Below, in pieces: positions 19,173-27,982 of a stretch of DNA of 40,617 nucleotides. This stretch comes from a virus. The notes below the pieces were generated by a model that had not been told where the DNA came from, made no database searches, and was given only the letters and a program-made list of their open reading frames with translations. The position numbers and the translations under genes are program-made. The stretch spans positions 1-40,617 of IMG/VR virus record IMGVR_UViG_3300045973_000618; one strand, written 5' to 3'. Every line of letters starts with the position of its first letter. Position 1 is the first letter of the stretch.

Positions 19173-20479
19173 ATTACCCCTATAAGTCGATACGACCCTG
19201 CCGTTAGAGGAAGGTCGGAAGTTATGCGAACGACCGATGCGCTGATCGATTTGATCGAGAGCAGCATTCTTTCGAAGTCGTTCGAGTTGTCACAAAAATC
19301 CCAGCAGGCGAGTCTTGCGTCAGGCAGAGACCCAGAAACATTGATATCCTTTGTCGTTTCGATGCCATCCCAGGCGCTGTCTTCTGAAAATTTGTACCGG
19401 AAGCTGACGGGAGCGATCAGCCGGTACGCGCCGGCAGGCAAGGGATTGTCGGAGGTGATTCGGACGACTGAAATTGAAATGGGCTTGATCGACAGGTACA
19501 TGCGTTCGTAGTCGTTCGCGATGTCACACACCTGCCAAGTCGAGAGTCTTGCGTCCGATCCGAATGACGCGACATCCACGTCTTTGACTGTTTCGACGCC
19601 GTCCCATGTGGTGTCCACGCCGAAGAACACGAACCCGGTAGCCGCCGCCGCCGTAGCCGCAGATGCTGCTGCTGCCGATTGAGACGCGGCCGCTGCGTTT
19701 TTGGATGCCAAAGCGCTGGCCTCTGAGATCCCGGCATTCGTTTCGCTGGTCGCCGCGTTGTCTTCGGATGTCGAAGCCGCTGCCGCCGAAGCCGCTGCCG
19801 CTGCCGCGTCTCCTGTGATGCTTGCCGCAGATCCCGCCGCTGCGATTTCGGAAGCCGCTGCATTGATTTCTGAGATCGCTGCCGCAGCCTCTGAGTCTGC
19901 CGCCGCATTCTTTGAGACCAGAGCCGCCGCCGCTGCCGCCGTCGCATTGTCCTCTGAGATAGCTGCCGCTGCAGCCGCAGCCACCGCAGCAGCTTCAGAT
20001 GCGTCTACTGTAGCAGCCGCTGCTACAGCCTCGGCACTCGCCGTCGTAATCGTATTGAGGAAGTCTTCGGTCTCTTCCGCTGTCGGGTTCGATCCGATCG
20101 GGAATTTGACCGAGCGCTTCAAATCGTCGTCCATCTGCTGAACGATCATGGTCAGCTTGTCGTAAGCCGCTTCGAGCGCTTCCGCAGGGAATCCACCGGT
20201 ATTGTAGAGGTCCATGAGCTGGTCGAGCGTGAGAACCCGCTTGATCGTGATCTTCGCTCCCACCGGAAGCGGAGACAGAACTGGTTCCTGACCCTCAAGA
20301 TTTTGTGGGTAAGTCACATTCGAGGTGCCGGTATCGATCCCGAATCGAGAGGTGATCTCTAGATCATTTATGAAGACCTTGATATTGTCGGAGGATAGGA
20401 CAAGGAAGGTGTATGGCCATTCAGTTGTGATCCCGTTCCCATCGTACACATGCTTGCAAAGAGTCGACTGAACGGTCAT
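19169..20479 (-). CDS. T7-type tail fibre protein
   Basis: A 436-residue protein. Residues 1-150 match the T7 gp17 N-terminal domain that anchors the fibre to the tail (CKHVYDGNGITTEWPYTF, then RVLTLDQLMDLYNTGGFP). Residues 150-275 are an alanine-rich shaft with repeated 'AAA-S-E/K' units, probably a trimeric coiled coil. The C-terminal 145 residues consist of two tandem copies of one domain (WDGVETVKDVDV ... GAYRLI and WDGIETTKDINV ... GSYRLI). This end likely contacts the receptor or a further fibre. An AAACTAAC motif lies 37 bases before the start. Confidence 0.88.
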   Translation of the reverse strand: MTVQSTLCKHVYDGNGITTEWPYTFLVLSSDNIKVFINDLEITSRFGIDTGTSNVTYPQNLEGQEPVLSPLPVGAKITIKRVLTLDQLMDLYNTGGFPAEALEAAYDKLTMIVQQMDDDLKRSVKFPIGSNPTAEETEDFLNTITTASAEAVAAAATVDASEAAAVAAAAAAAISEDNATAAAAAALVSKNAAADSEAAAAISEINAAASEIAAAGSAASITGDAAAAAASAAAASTSEDNAATSETNAGISEASALASKNAAAASQSAAAASAATAAAATGFVFFGVDTTWDGVETVKDVDVASFGSDARLSTWQVCDIANDYERMYLSIKPISISVVRITSDNPLPAGAYRLIAPVSFRYKFSEDSAWDGIETTKDINVSGSLPDARLACWDFCDNSNDFERMLLSIKSISASVVRITSDLPLTAGSYRLIGVM

Positions 20480-20516
20480 TCATTGCCCCCGAATTTCATT
20501 TCCAAGATAAGATCGT

Positions 20517-20527
20517 GCCGTTAGTTT
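20517..20527 (-). promoter_or_regulatory. Late leader motif AAACTAACGGC, copy 2
   Basis: Minus-strand AAACTAACGGC between the giant ejection gene and the tail fibre gene. Here it lies in a small hairpin (TGCCGT/ACGGCA), next to a second hairpin (CGGCATT/AATGCCG, 20530-20545) over the stop of the upstream gene. Confidence 0.4.
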
Positions 20528-20536
20528 GCACGGCAT

Positions 20537-23500
20537 TTAATGCCGATCCTTCTTGGGACGACGTTTATAGAAGTCCTGCACTTCAGGACTCATCCCGTTT
20601 GAGGTCATGTCGTACACATTCCAGAACCACTGATTAAGCTGATCTGGGTAGGGAAGCAGGTAGGACATCGCCTTCGTCGTGGACTCTGCGACCTCCTGAG
20701 TTCCTGCCTTGCCTTGAGTCGCCTTGATCGCGGTCTGTCCCACCCGGAGGCCCGCTTCGATGCCTGAGATCGCAGGGGAAGGACGATACCCGAAGGACTT
20801 GAGTCCGAGCGTCTGGTCGAGTCCGATGCTGGCCAGATCCCGGACGCTAGGGAGAAACCCGAGCGGAAACATTGCCGTCTCTTTCAGCCACCATGCCCAT
20901 GGATCGTCTTTGTCTCCAGGGCCCTTACCGGCCAGCAGTGCCGACAGAGGGACGAAGACCAGCATTCTCTGAGCCACGAAGCCCAGGAATCGGGGGTAAT
21001 TCTTGATCGACTCCTTCCGAAGTCCATTCTCAGACATCCACCGATTGGCCTCGACGTTCATGAAACTGTAGAACATTGCGACACTTTTCGTAATTTCGTC
21101 AGCCCGCTGGTATCCTGCCTGATCGTACTTACGACTGGACCCGGTGACTCGCTCGACCAGAGTGTCAGCGTACCGAACGGCCTTGTCTTCTTTGCCGTGC
21201 TCGTCCATCTGTTTGTGGAAGGCCTCAAGCCACATCGGGACGTTTGACATCTCGTCGGTCGCAGCCATCAGACCATGACCGAACGCGGCGAGTGAAGAGT
21301 CCTTGCCGAACATCGTATTTTTCTGTTCGTGGAAGCTGAAGTCCGGAGTCTCGTGCTTGTCTCTCATGAAGGACGACTTCTCGTAAATGAATGCCCGGGT
21401 TTCTGCCGCAGCCTTCCAGTTGAAGAGAACCTTCGGGAAGTAATCCATGAGACCGCGAACGAAGAACCCGCGGGCAGCTTCTCGCTTGCCGAATCCTTCG
21501 ATCGCACCGTCGAACAGGAACGGGTTCGCAAAGTTCTGAATAATGACAGACGGCTTGAATCCGAGGACTGCGGTCGTGGTGTTCGATCGCAGAGACCTTA
21601 CGACTCGCTCCATCGTGGTAAGCATGGTCCGATTCTGGACGTTGCCGGTAGCGACGGAAGCGACCCATTCCTTCACGGCCTCGAACCCTTCCGGACCTAC
21701 GTTCCGCTTCATGGAGTCCTGGAGGAAGCGGTTATTCATGAGCCTGCGCAGATCGGTGATCACCTTCCGGAAGGCTATGTCGTGGATCACGTCTCTCATG
21801 TGGCGATTGATCAGGGTGATGTCCAGAGCAACGGCATAGGTAGCCTTCTCGACGCGGCCCTTCGTGTGGCCGGTCTTTGTCGCCATGATCCAACCCGGAT
21901 TCTTTTCGGAATAGAGCGGTGCTTCGAGCTTTTCGCGGACGTTGGCCTTCTCGCTCGATCGGTGATCTTCCTTCAGTGGATAGTACCCGCCGCGCATCGC
22001 GACTTCGCCGTCCTTCGCCTGAGCCAAGAATGGAAGGTGCTCGACCTTGCCCGGGGTGAACCCGGTCATGTCTTTGTGAAGCGCTGCGATCTCGGGCCAG
22101 AGAGTCCCGATCATGTCCCAAGCGTTCTGAACGAACTCCCAGTCCTTCACGGTCAGGTTCTTCTTCAGCATCGCCTTCGCGACATTGAGATCCCAGTATT
22201 TTGATTGATCAGCCCAGACCGGTGGAGTCGAGAACAGACGGTCACGGTTCCCTTGGTTACCCATGTTCAGAGCCATGGCGATCAGGCGCATCTTTGTGGC
22301 TGAGGTCCCGAGCTCTTCCAGGTGGATCAGCTTGGAACCCATCTCGTTGAGTTCCTTCTTCGAATAGGCGGACCAGAGTTTTTCGAGCATCCCTTCGGCC
22401 TTCTTCAGCATGTCGGATTCCACGTTCGCAGCCTGGTACACCGGATCGGTGAACACCTGCTGCCAGATTCCGAAGTCCTTCCATCCGTCCTGTTTCCGGA
22501 GGATTGTGGAAATCTTCTTCAGACTGGTTTTATAGCTGGCCCACATCTTCGCGATTGCGTCGAGCTTCCCGGGCTCTGCGCTGTGCTTCGTCTTCTCACT
22601 CTCCTTCGTGTTCAAATTGGACTCATCCGTGAGTCTATCGACGATCTGGTCGATATCCGCACCATCCATGATGGATAAAAAGCGCTTCTCGACATTTGCA
22701 GCCGTCTGAATATTCTTAATTGAATCGACCACGTCATGGAGCTGATCGATCGACAGGTCGGCGATCTTCGTCCGAACGGTCTCGTCCATGATCCACTCCG
22801 GAAGCACGGCATTGCCGACCCCGGACTCTTCGTCGTTCATGCGGATGACCCAGTCCTTCAGGGTCTCGCGTCGGAGTTCTTTGTTGAAGTCGTAGCGCGG
22901 CATCCCGAAGCGCTCCAAGATCATCGCCACCTGGGTGAAGTGCTCTTCGGCTTTAAAGAGCGAAGCCTTCTTCTTCTGGATCGCCTTCAGAAAGTCGATC
23001 TCTTTGTCGACCATTTTTTTGACCTTGAGCGATTCCATGGCCAGAGCGTGATTCAGCATCTGCTTCTGCTTGTGGTCGGCTGCGGTCTTATAATCCTTCT
23101 TCACTAGAGCACGAGCGACCTGAACCGCTTCGTTTCGTTCGGCGGTGAAGTAGGGCTTGAATGCCACCGCATCCCCAACCCGACTGGAACCGATGATCTT
23201 CGCGGCCAGAGCCTTCGCCGCGTCGTACTCGACCTTGGCTTGAATCGCACGTCGCTTCTTTGCGGCCTCTGCGTCCGGAAGGTTCTCCACCATGCCGTCG
23301 AGCACCGCCTTCTCCATGGCCATGACTTCGACCTGTTTGTCGCTGTGGATCGCTTCGAGAGCTGCCTCTTTGATCCGGGATGAGTCCTTCAGATCTTCGA
23401 ACTCGATCATGCCCATCTCAACCCGATCGGCGATGTAGGATTCAACCTTCTGAGCCTTGAGAATGGTCTTCGCCATCTCGTCGCCCGAGGTGTATCCGTT

Positions 23501-26500
23501 GGCTTCCGCGATCATGTCGAAGCGGATCCCGTTCTCTTCGGTGAGCTTCCCGTCGATATACTTCTGAGCGGACTCCTTCGGATCGGCCTTCAAGTTGTCC
23601 TGAATCTCGTTCTGAGACTTGTAAACTGGCACTGACTTGACATTCTCGGTGGCCCGCCTTGTCAGGTCTTCCTTCGCCTTCGTAATCTTCGCGAGATTGT
23701 CCTTCGAGATCTCATCCATCTGCCTGGTCAGGAGAGTGGAGACGGCTTCTTCGTGAGCCTGTTCCCGAAGGTCTGACAGCTTCTTCGCAGCTTCTGCCGG
23801 CATACCCTCGATCTGGGTGTTGTCCATGCCGCCCGACACCTTCTCGGCCTGGTTGATCTCGGATTCAGCGGACAGCATTCGATCCATGACCCCTCGTACC
23901 GGATCGGACAGCTCGACGTTGAGACCCTTCACGGTCGAATAGATCTTGGTCAGCCAGCGCTTGAAGTTCGCGAACACCTTCCGGAGCTCGGAGGTGGGAG
24001 CCTTGCCTTCCATGACGTAGGCTTCAAAGCCGCGGGCGAAGGTCTCCTGCTGTTCTGTGGTGAGCTTTTCCTGACCGTCTTTGATCGCGAGCCAGTCAGA
24101 CAGGACCTTCCAGTCGGCCAGGTACTGAGCGTCGGCCTTGCCTGATTTGATGTGATCGTTCAGGTCCTTCAGCCACATGTGTGCAGATTCATGCACGAAC
24201 GTGGAAGCGTCGGCATTCCTGAACATGCTGATAATTGTTGAGTCTTTTCCGAAGTTAACGCTACCTCTGGGGGTTTCGCCATCTTGGAAGAGGGTCTGCC
24301 CTTCAAAGAGAACCGCATCACGCATTTGAGGCGTGACATCGATGGAGTGGACGGTCTGTTTAAACTGCGCTGGATCGACTTCCCCTCCATTGCGTCGGCG
24401 TTGACTTTCCGCATACGAGAGAGTGGTCTCTGGCTTTACGAAACTAGTTTCCCCAACCCTGCCGCCCCATTTTTTCGTGTACTTGCTTAGGAAGTCAGGG
24501 ATGATCTTGTCGTAGAATCCCTTCATGCCATCGCCGCCGATTTTTAGGTCATTGCCCTCAAGCTGTGCGGATACGTTGGTTCCTTTGTCTGCCTGTTCCT
24601 TGAGCTTCTGATAAACCTCTTTACCGAACAGGTCCGGGACCTTTGATTCTGGAACTATCGAATTTGAATCAAGTACGTCATTGCCGTCCTTTGTGGCGCG
24701 AACGGCTACTTGCCCATTCTCTTTTCCGTCGGTGACAAGTCGCTGCATCGAAACGCGGTCGACCTGTTTGCTTAGGTCATACCGTGCAGCCTGCTGATCT
24801 CCCGTTGTCCATGCGACTCGGTCGTAACCATTTTCTGCAGCCATGCGCAGAATCTTCTTCAGTGCGAATTCGTGCCACGTCTTTTTGAATGGGGCATCCG
24901 GAACCCCCAGACTTCTCTTTTTGTTGAACAGTCGAATTGATTCGGACTCAGTAGATGCTCTGGAATCCAAGTCCTTGAACCCATCGTTTTGAACCACATA
25001 GTTGCCATCAGAAGCCAACACGACCGATGCGTTTGGAGGAAGACTCGAAGACTCGCTCTGTCCCTTGTATCCCTTCTTTCTACCGTCCTGGTGCCAGTCG
25101 CTTTGGATCTCTTCCACAAAAAGGACGTGCTTCCCGTCGGAGTCCACGCGGTCGTCGAGTCGAACGTGGGCGAGGACGTTCTTCTCTTCCCAGTGCCCCG
25201 ATCGATAAACCGGACTGGATCCATGTTTCGAGTAGAAGTCGGCAATCGCTTCCGCCTGAGTCTTGCCGTGGCCATAGCGCTGATCGACACCGTTGACCGA
25301 CGTAGGCCCTTCGACCACCCACTGACTGCCGTATTTCTTTGCAGTCTCGGTGGCAGGATTCTGTTTTACGACATACCCATCAGGGAGTTCGGCAATCGTG
25401 ACCGGTGGCAATGTGAACAGAATTTCGCGGTAATTTTCTCCACCCGGGAGAGTGTATTGGGTGAATTTCGCATCCGCCGCAGACGTTCTCATTCCAGTTC
25501 CGCCCGCAGCCTTCCACTTATCCATGGATGCCTTCGGATCGATCTTCTTCACTTCCTCAACCTGAATCTGATTCTCTTTCAGGAAGTCCAGCAGCTCCTG
25601 CTTAGATACCTTTTCTTTGCCCTGCAAAAACTCGTTGATCCCGGAATACTGCATCTCTTCGGGCTTCACCTCCCGGAGGGTGGCGATGATCTGAGCAGGG
25701 GTGGCATTGTTCGAGACCTTGTCCTGAACGGTCTTCTCAAGTTTTGAATAGAACTCGGGAGCAGGCTGCTTTGAAACCGGAGACTGCAGGAATGGCTCTT
25801 CCTTCGTCACCGCCGCCTGGTCGTATCCGCTGGACTGGTACAGATCGTCGAGAATGGTCTGCTGCTTCTCGGTCAGCTTCGCGCCGCCCATTGTCTTGTC
25901 CAGAATGTTCAGAACTTCGGCCTTCGTGTGGCCCTTGTTCTGCATGTACTTTGGATAGGTGGAGTAGGACGGAATTGATTTGTTCGTCGCTTCGCCTGCC
26001 TGCAGAGTTTCCTGATTCGCCTGGGGAACGAACCCTCCCGACTCGTGATACCCGGCTTCGACTTCGGACTTGATGCGATCAAGCACTTCCGACTTGTACT
26101 GAGACTTGTTGATCGAGATCACCGGAGCGATCGGACCGTCGCCTTTGACGATCTGTGGCTTGTTGGCGCCGGAGAAGTATTCTTCGACCGAGATCCCGCG
26201 GCGAACTGACTGAGCCACCGCGTGGGCTGCGGACAATCTTGCATTGGATTCGACCAGAGTCGTCCATTGCTTCTGGTTCATGGCGGCAGGTTTGCCGGCC
26301 TGTTCCTGAGCCTGCTTCACATATTCATAAACTGAGTCATATCCGGCCCGGACCTTCGCGTCCTTTTCGGTCTCGACCTTTGCCTTCGCGACCTCGGACT
26401 GCATCAGGGTGTCGAGGTGGGAATTGACCTGCTTCTCCTGGTTCGGAGTGAACTCTTCGGCTGAGAACTTCACGTCATCGGCGAGCGCATTGTAATGCTC

Positions 26501-27982
26501 GGTGTCTGCCATCTGGCTGACCCACTTCGAGAATGGGATCACGATGTCGCCACCGCGGGCCTTCGCGTCCTGGTACTGCTTCTCGACTCCGAGATCTTGA
26601 ACGACCTTCTCGATCGGGATGTTCTTGGATTGGAAGTAAGTCTCTGCGGCATCGACCGGCAGGTACACGTTCTCGACCGGGGTGCCTTCCGCAATGGTGC
26701 CGACAAGGCTCGCGTGAGCTTCCGGGAGTCTGCCCCTGAGTTTGGATTCCTTCACTGTCTGGCCTACGGTGTTGTAGACCTCTTTCAGCTTCTCGATCCG
26801 GCGTGTGGCGAGAGCTTTGTGAGATCCGGAGGCGATTGCCCCAGGGCCCGTCATCGCCGCACCGGACATGCCGCCGACTATGCCGGCGTCGATCGCACGA
26901 GTGAGCATTCCATCCAAAGCGTCTGGCTTGACTCCGGTGATGTGGTCGCTGAAGTCCTGGGCGATGCTGGTCAAAAACTCTTCGTTACCTTCACCGGCAG
27001 CGGAGTGAACCAAGGTCTTCGCGACTTCCTTCATGACTTCCCGAGAGCTCTGCTTCCCGACACTCTGGGCGATCGCATGTTCCCACGACTTCAGGAGCCC
27101 GAAGGTCCCGAGGCTTTCGAAGCCGGATTCGATCGTTCCCTTGGTCAGTGAGTTCAGGGTGTTCATGGCCGGATCTGCGCCGGAGTCTTTGCCCTGCCTC
27201 TGAGAGTCTGCGGCAGTAGTCAGACCTGCGCCGACCAGTCCCGCGGTGCCGAACCCAGTCAAGGCGGAAACGATCAGAGCCGCCTGATTTGGAGCGTTCT
27301 GAGCGAATTGAAGAGCAAGCGACTTGCCAGCATCCGCATAATTCCCAGCCTTGATGGAATCGAATATGCCCTTGTCGATCGCGTCGACATGGTAGGACTT
27401 CGCGCCTTCATCGTAATATTTCGTGACCGGGTTCTCGGTCAGCCAGTCGGGTGACTTGACCTGAAGTTCGGGCTTGCCGATCGCCTTCATGAGAAGGTTC
27501 TGCGGAATGGCCGCGGTATCGTAGGCCAGTCCCGGGATCCGGGCGATGTTCGCATTCAGTGATCCGAGTCCGGACATCGAAGCCCGGTACATGCTGTGCC
27601 AGAACCCTGCGTCTTTGACGGCCTTTTCTGTGGCGCCGATGTTCTCGAAATCGTCCTGGGCTGCGACCACATGATCCGGATTGTTGACAAAGTGTCTCGA
27701 CGCAGCAGGATGATTCTTTTCGAAATCTGCCCAGTACTGGGAATCGTGAGCTGCCGCGACCTTTTCGGCCATGACTGGGTTCTTGTCCACTTCCGACGGA
27801 GATTGCCCGAGCATTCCTGAATACCTGATCACCTTCGCAGCGTGGTCGGGATCGACCTGAAGACCGGCCCGGTACGCTGCTTCAATCTTGCTCGGCTTGT
27901 CCGGGAACATCTCCGGGCTCATGATCACGGTGCCGGTGGTAGGTTGATCCGGGAAGAGTGACGGGTCCAGTTGTTCGGTCAT
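20537..27982 (-). CDS. Giant ejection / polyvalent protein (2481 residues)
   Basis: The largest gene. Its place after two ejection-type genes and before the tail fibre is that of T7 gp16 and BPP-1-type large internal virion proteins, which enter the host with DNA. Around residues 990-1215 a segment with FVEEIQSDWHQDGRKKGYKG and WTTGDQQAARYDL is typical of polyvalent phage proteins. Near 1260 TFVHESAHMWL gives an HExxH zinc-metallopeptidase motif. Long helical regions (1300-2000) and hydrophobic segments near the C-terminus (FVPLSALLAG, AMFPLGFLP) follow. No lytic transglycosylase motif is seen. It may be cut into parts after ejection; that is inference. Confidence 0.8.
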   Translation of the reverse strand: MTEQLDPSLFPDQPTTGTVIMSPEMFPDKPSKIEAAYRAGLQVDPDHAAKVIRYSGMLGQSPSEVDKNPVMAEKVAAAHDSQYWADFEKNHPAASRHFVNNPDHVVAAQDDFENIGATEKAVKDAGFWHSMYRASMSGLGSLNANIARIPGLAYDTAAIPQNLLMKAIGKPELQVKSPDWLTENPVTKYYDEGAKSYHVDAIDKGIFDSIKAGNYADAGKSLALQFAQNAPNQAALIVSALTGFGTAGLVGAGLTTAADSQRQGKDSGADPAMNTLNSLTKGTIESGFESLGTFGLLKSWEHAIAQSVGKQSSREVMKEVAKTLVHSAAGEGNEEFLTSIAQDFSDHITGVKPDALDGMLTRAIDAGIVGGMSGAAMTGPGAIASGSHKALATRRIEKLKEVYNTVGQTVKESKLRGRLPEAHASLVGTIAEGTPVENVYLPVDAAETYFQSKNIPIEKVVQDLGVEKQYQDAKARGGDIVIPFSKWVSQMADTEHYNALADDVKFSAEEFTPNQEKQVNSHLDTLMQSEVAKAKVETEKDAKVRAGYDSVYEYVKQAQEQAGKPAAMNQKQWTTLVESNARLSAAHAVAQSVRRGISVEEYFSGANKPQIVKGDGPIAPVISINKSQYKSEVLDRIKSEVEAGYHESGGFVPQANQETLQAGEATNKSIPSYSTYPKYMQNKGHTKAEVLNILDKTMGGAKLTEKQQTILDDLYQSSGYDQAAVTKEEPFLQSPVSKQPAPEFYSKLEKTVQDKVSNNATPAQIIATLREVKPEEMQYSGINEFLQGKEKVSKQELLDFLKENQIQVEEVKKIDPKASMDKWKAAGGTGMRTSAADAKFTQYTLPGGENYREILFTLPPVTIAELPDGYVVKQNPATETAKKYGSQWVVEGPTSVNGVDQRYGHGKTQAEAIADFYSKHGSSPVYRSGHWEEKNVLAHVRLDDRVDSDGKHVLFVEEIQSDWHQDGRKKGYKGQSESSSLPPNASVVLASDGNYVVQNDGFKDLDSRASTESESIRLFNKKRSLGVPDAPFKKTWHEFALKKILRMAAENGYDRVAWTTGDQQAARYDLSKQVDRVSMQRLVTDGKENGQVAVRATKDGNDVLDSNSIVPESKVPDLFGKEVYQKLKEQADKGTNVSAQLEGNDLKIGGDGMKGFYDKIIPDFLSKYTKKWGGRVGETSFVKPETTLSYAESQRRRNGGEVDPAQFKQTVHSIDVTPQMRDAVLFEGQTLFQDGETPRGSVNFGKDSTIISMFRNADASTFVHESAHMWLKDLNDHIKSGKADAQYLADWKVLSDWLAIKDGQEKLTTEQQETFARGFEAYVMEGKAPTSELRKVFANFKRWLTKIYSTVKGLNVELSDPVRGVMDRMLSAESEINQAEKVSGGMDNTQIEGMPAEAAKKLSDLREQAHEEAVSTLLTRQMDEISKDNLAKITKAKEDLTRRATENVKSVPVYKSQNEIQDNLKADPKESAQKYIDGKLTEENGIRFDMIAEANGYTSGDEMAKTILKAQKVESYIADRVEMGMIEFEDLKDSSRIKEAALEAIHSDKQVEVMAMEKAVLDGMVENLPDAEAAKKRRAIQAKVEYDAAKALAAKIIGSSRVGDAVAFKPYFTAERNEAVQVARALVKKDYKTAADHKQKQMLNHALAMESLKVKKMVDKEIDFLKAIQKKKASLFKAEEHFTQVAMILERFGMPRYDFNKELRRETLKDWVIRMNDEESGVGNAVLPEWIMDETVRTKIADLSIDQLHDVVDSIKNIQTAANVEKRFLSIMDGADIDQIVDRLTDESNLNTKESEKTKHSAEPGKLDAIAKMWASYKTSLKKISTILRKQDGWKDFGIWQQVFTDPVYQAANVESDMLKKAEGMLEKLWSAYSKKELNEMGSKLIHLEELGTSATKMRLIAMALNMGNQGNRDRLFSTPPVWADQSKYWDLNVAKAMLKKNLTVKDWEFVQNAWDMIGTLWPEIAALHKDMTGFTPGKVEHLPFLAQAKDGEVAMRGGYYPLKEDHRSSEKANVREKLEAPLYSEKNPGWIMATKTGHTKGRVEKATYAVALDITLINRHMRDVIHDIAFRKVITDLRRLMNNRFLQDSMKRNVGPEGFEAVKEWVASVATGNVQNRTMLTTMERVVRSLRSNTTTAVLGFKPSVIIQNFANPFLFDGAIEGFGKREAARGFFVRGLMDYFPKVLFNWKAAAETRAFIYEKSSFMRDKHETPDFSFHEQKNTMFGKDSSLAAFGHGLMAATDEMSNVPMWLEAFHKQMDEHGKEDKAVRYADTLVERVTGSSRKYDQAGYQRADEITKSVAMFYSFMNVEANRWMSENGLRKESIKNYPRFLGFVAQRMLVFVPLSALLAGKGPGDKDDPWAWWLKETAMFPLGFLPSVRDLASIGLDQTLGLKSFGYRPSPAISGIEAGLRVGQTAIKATQGKAGTQEVAESTTKAMSYLLPYPDQLNQWFWNVYDMTSNGMSPEVQDFYKRRPKKDRH

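Noticed and set aside
19169-19205. A fourth CTAACGGC copy near the tail fibre end
   Set aside because: It lies in codons for the fibre C-terminus and lacks the AAA part, so it is not counted with the three intergenic sites.
19640-20060. Repetitive DNA in the tail fibre gene as a possible CRISPR or satellite
   Set aside because: The repeats are codons of an alanine-rich coiled-coil shaft without constant spacing or spacers.
21329-22204. Plus-strand 291-codon frame opposite the giant gene
   Set aside because: Shadow of the large minus-strand gene with no coding signs of its own.
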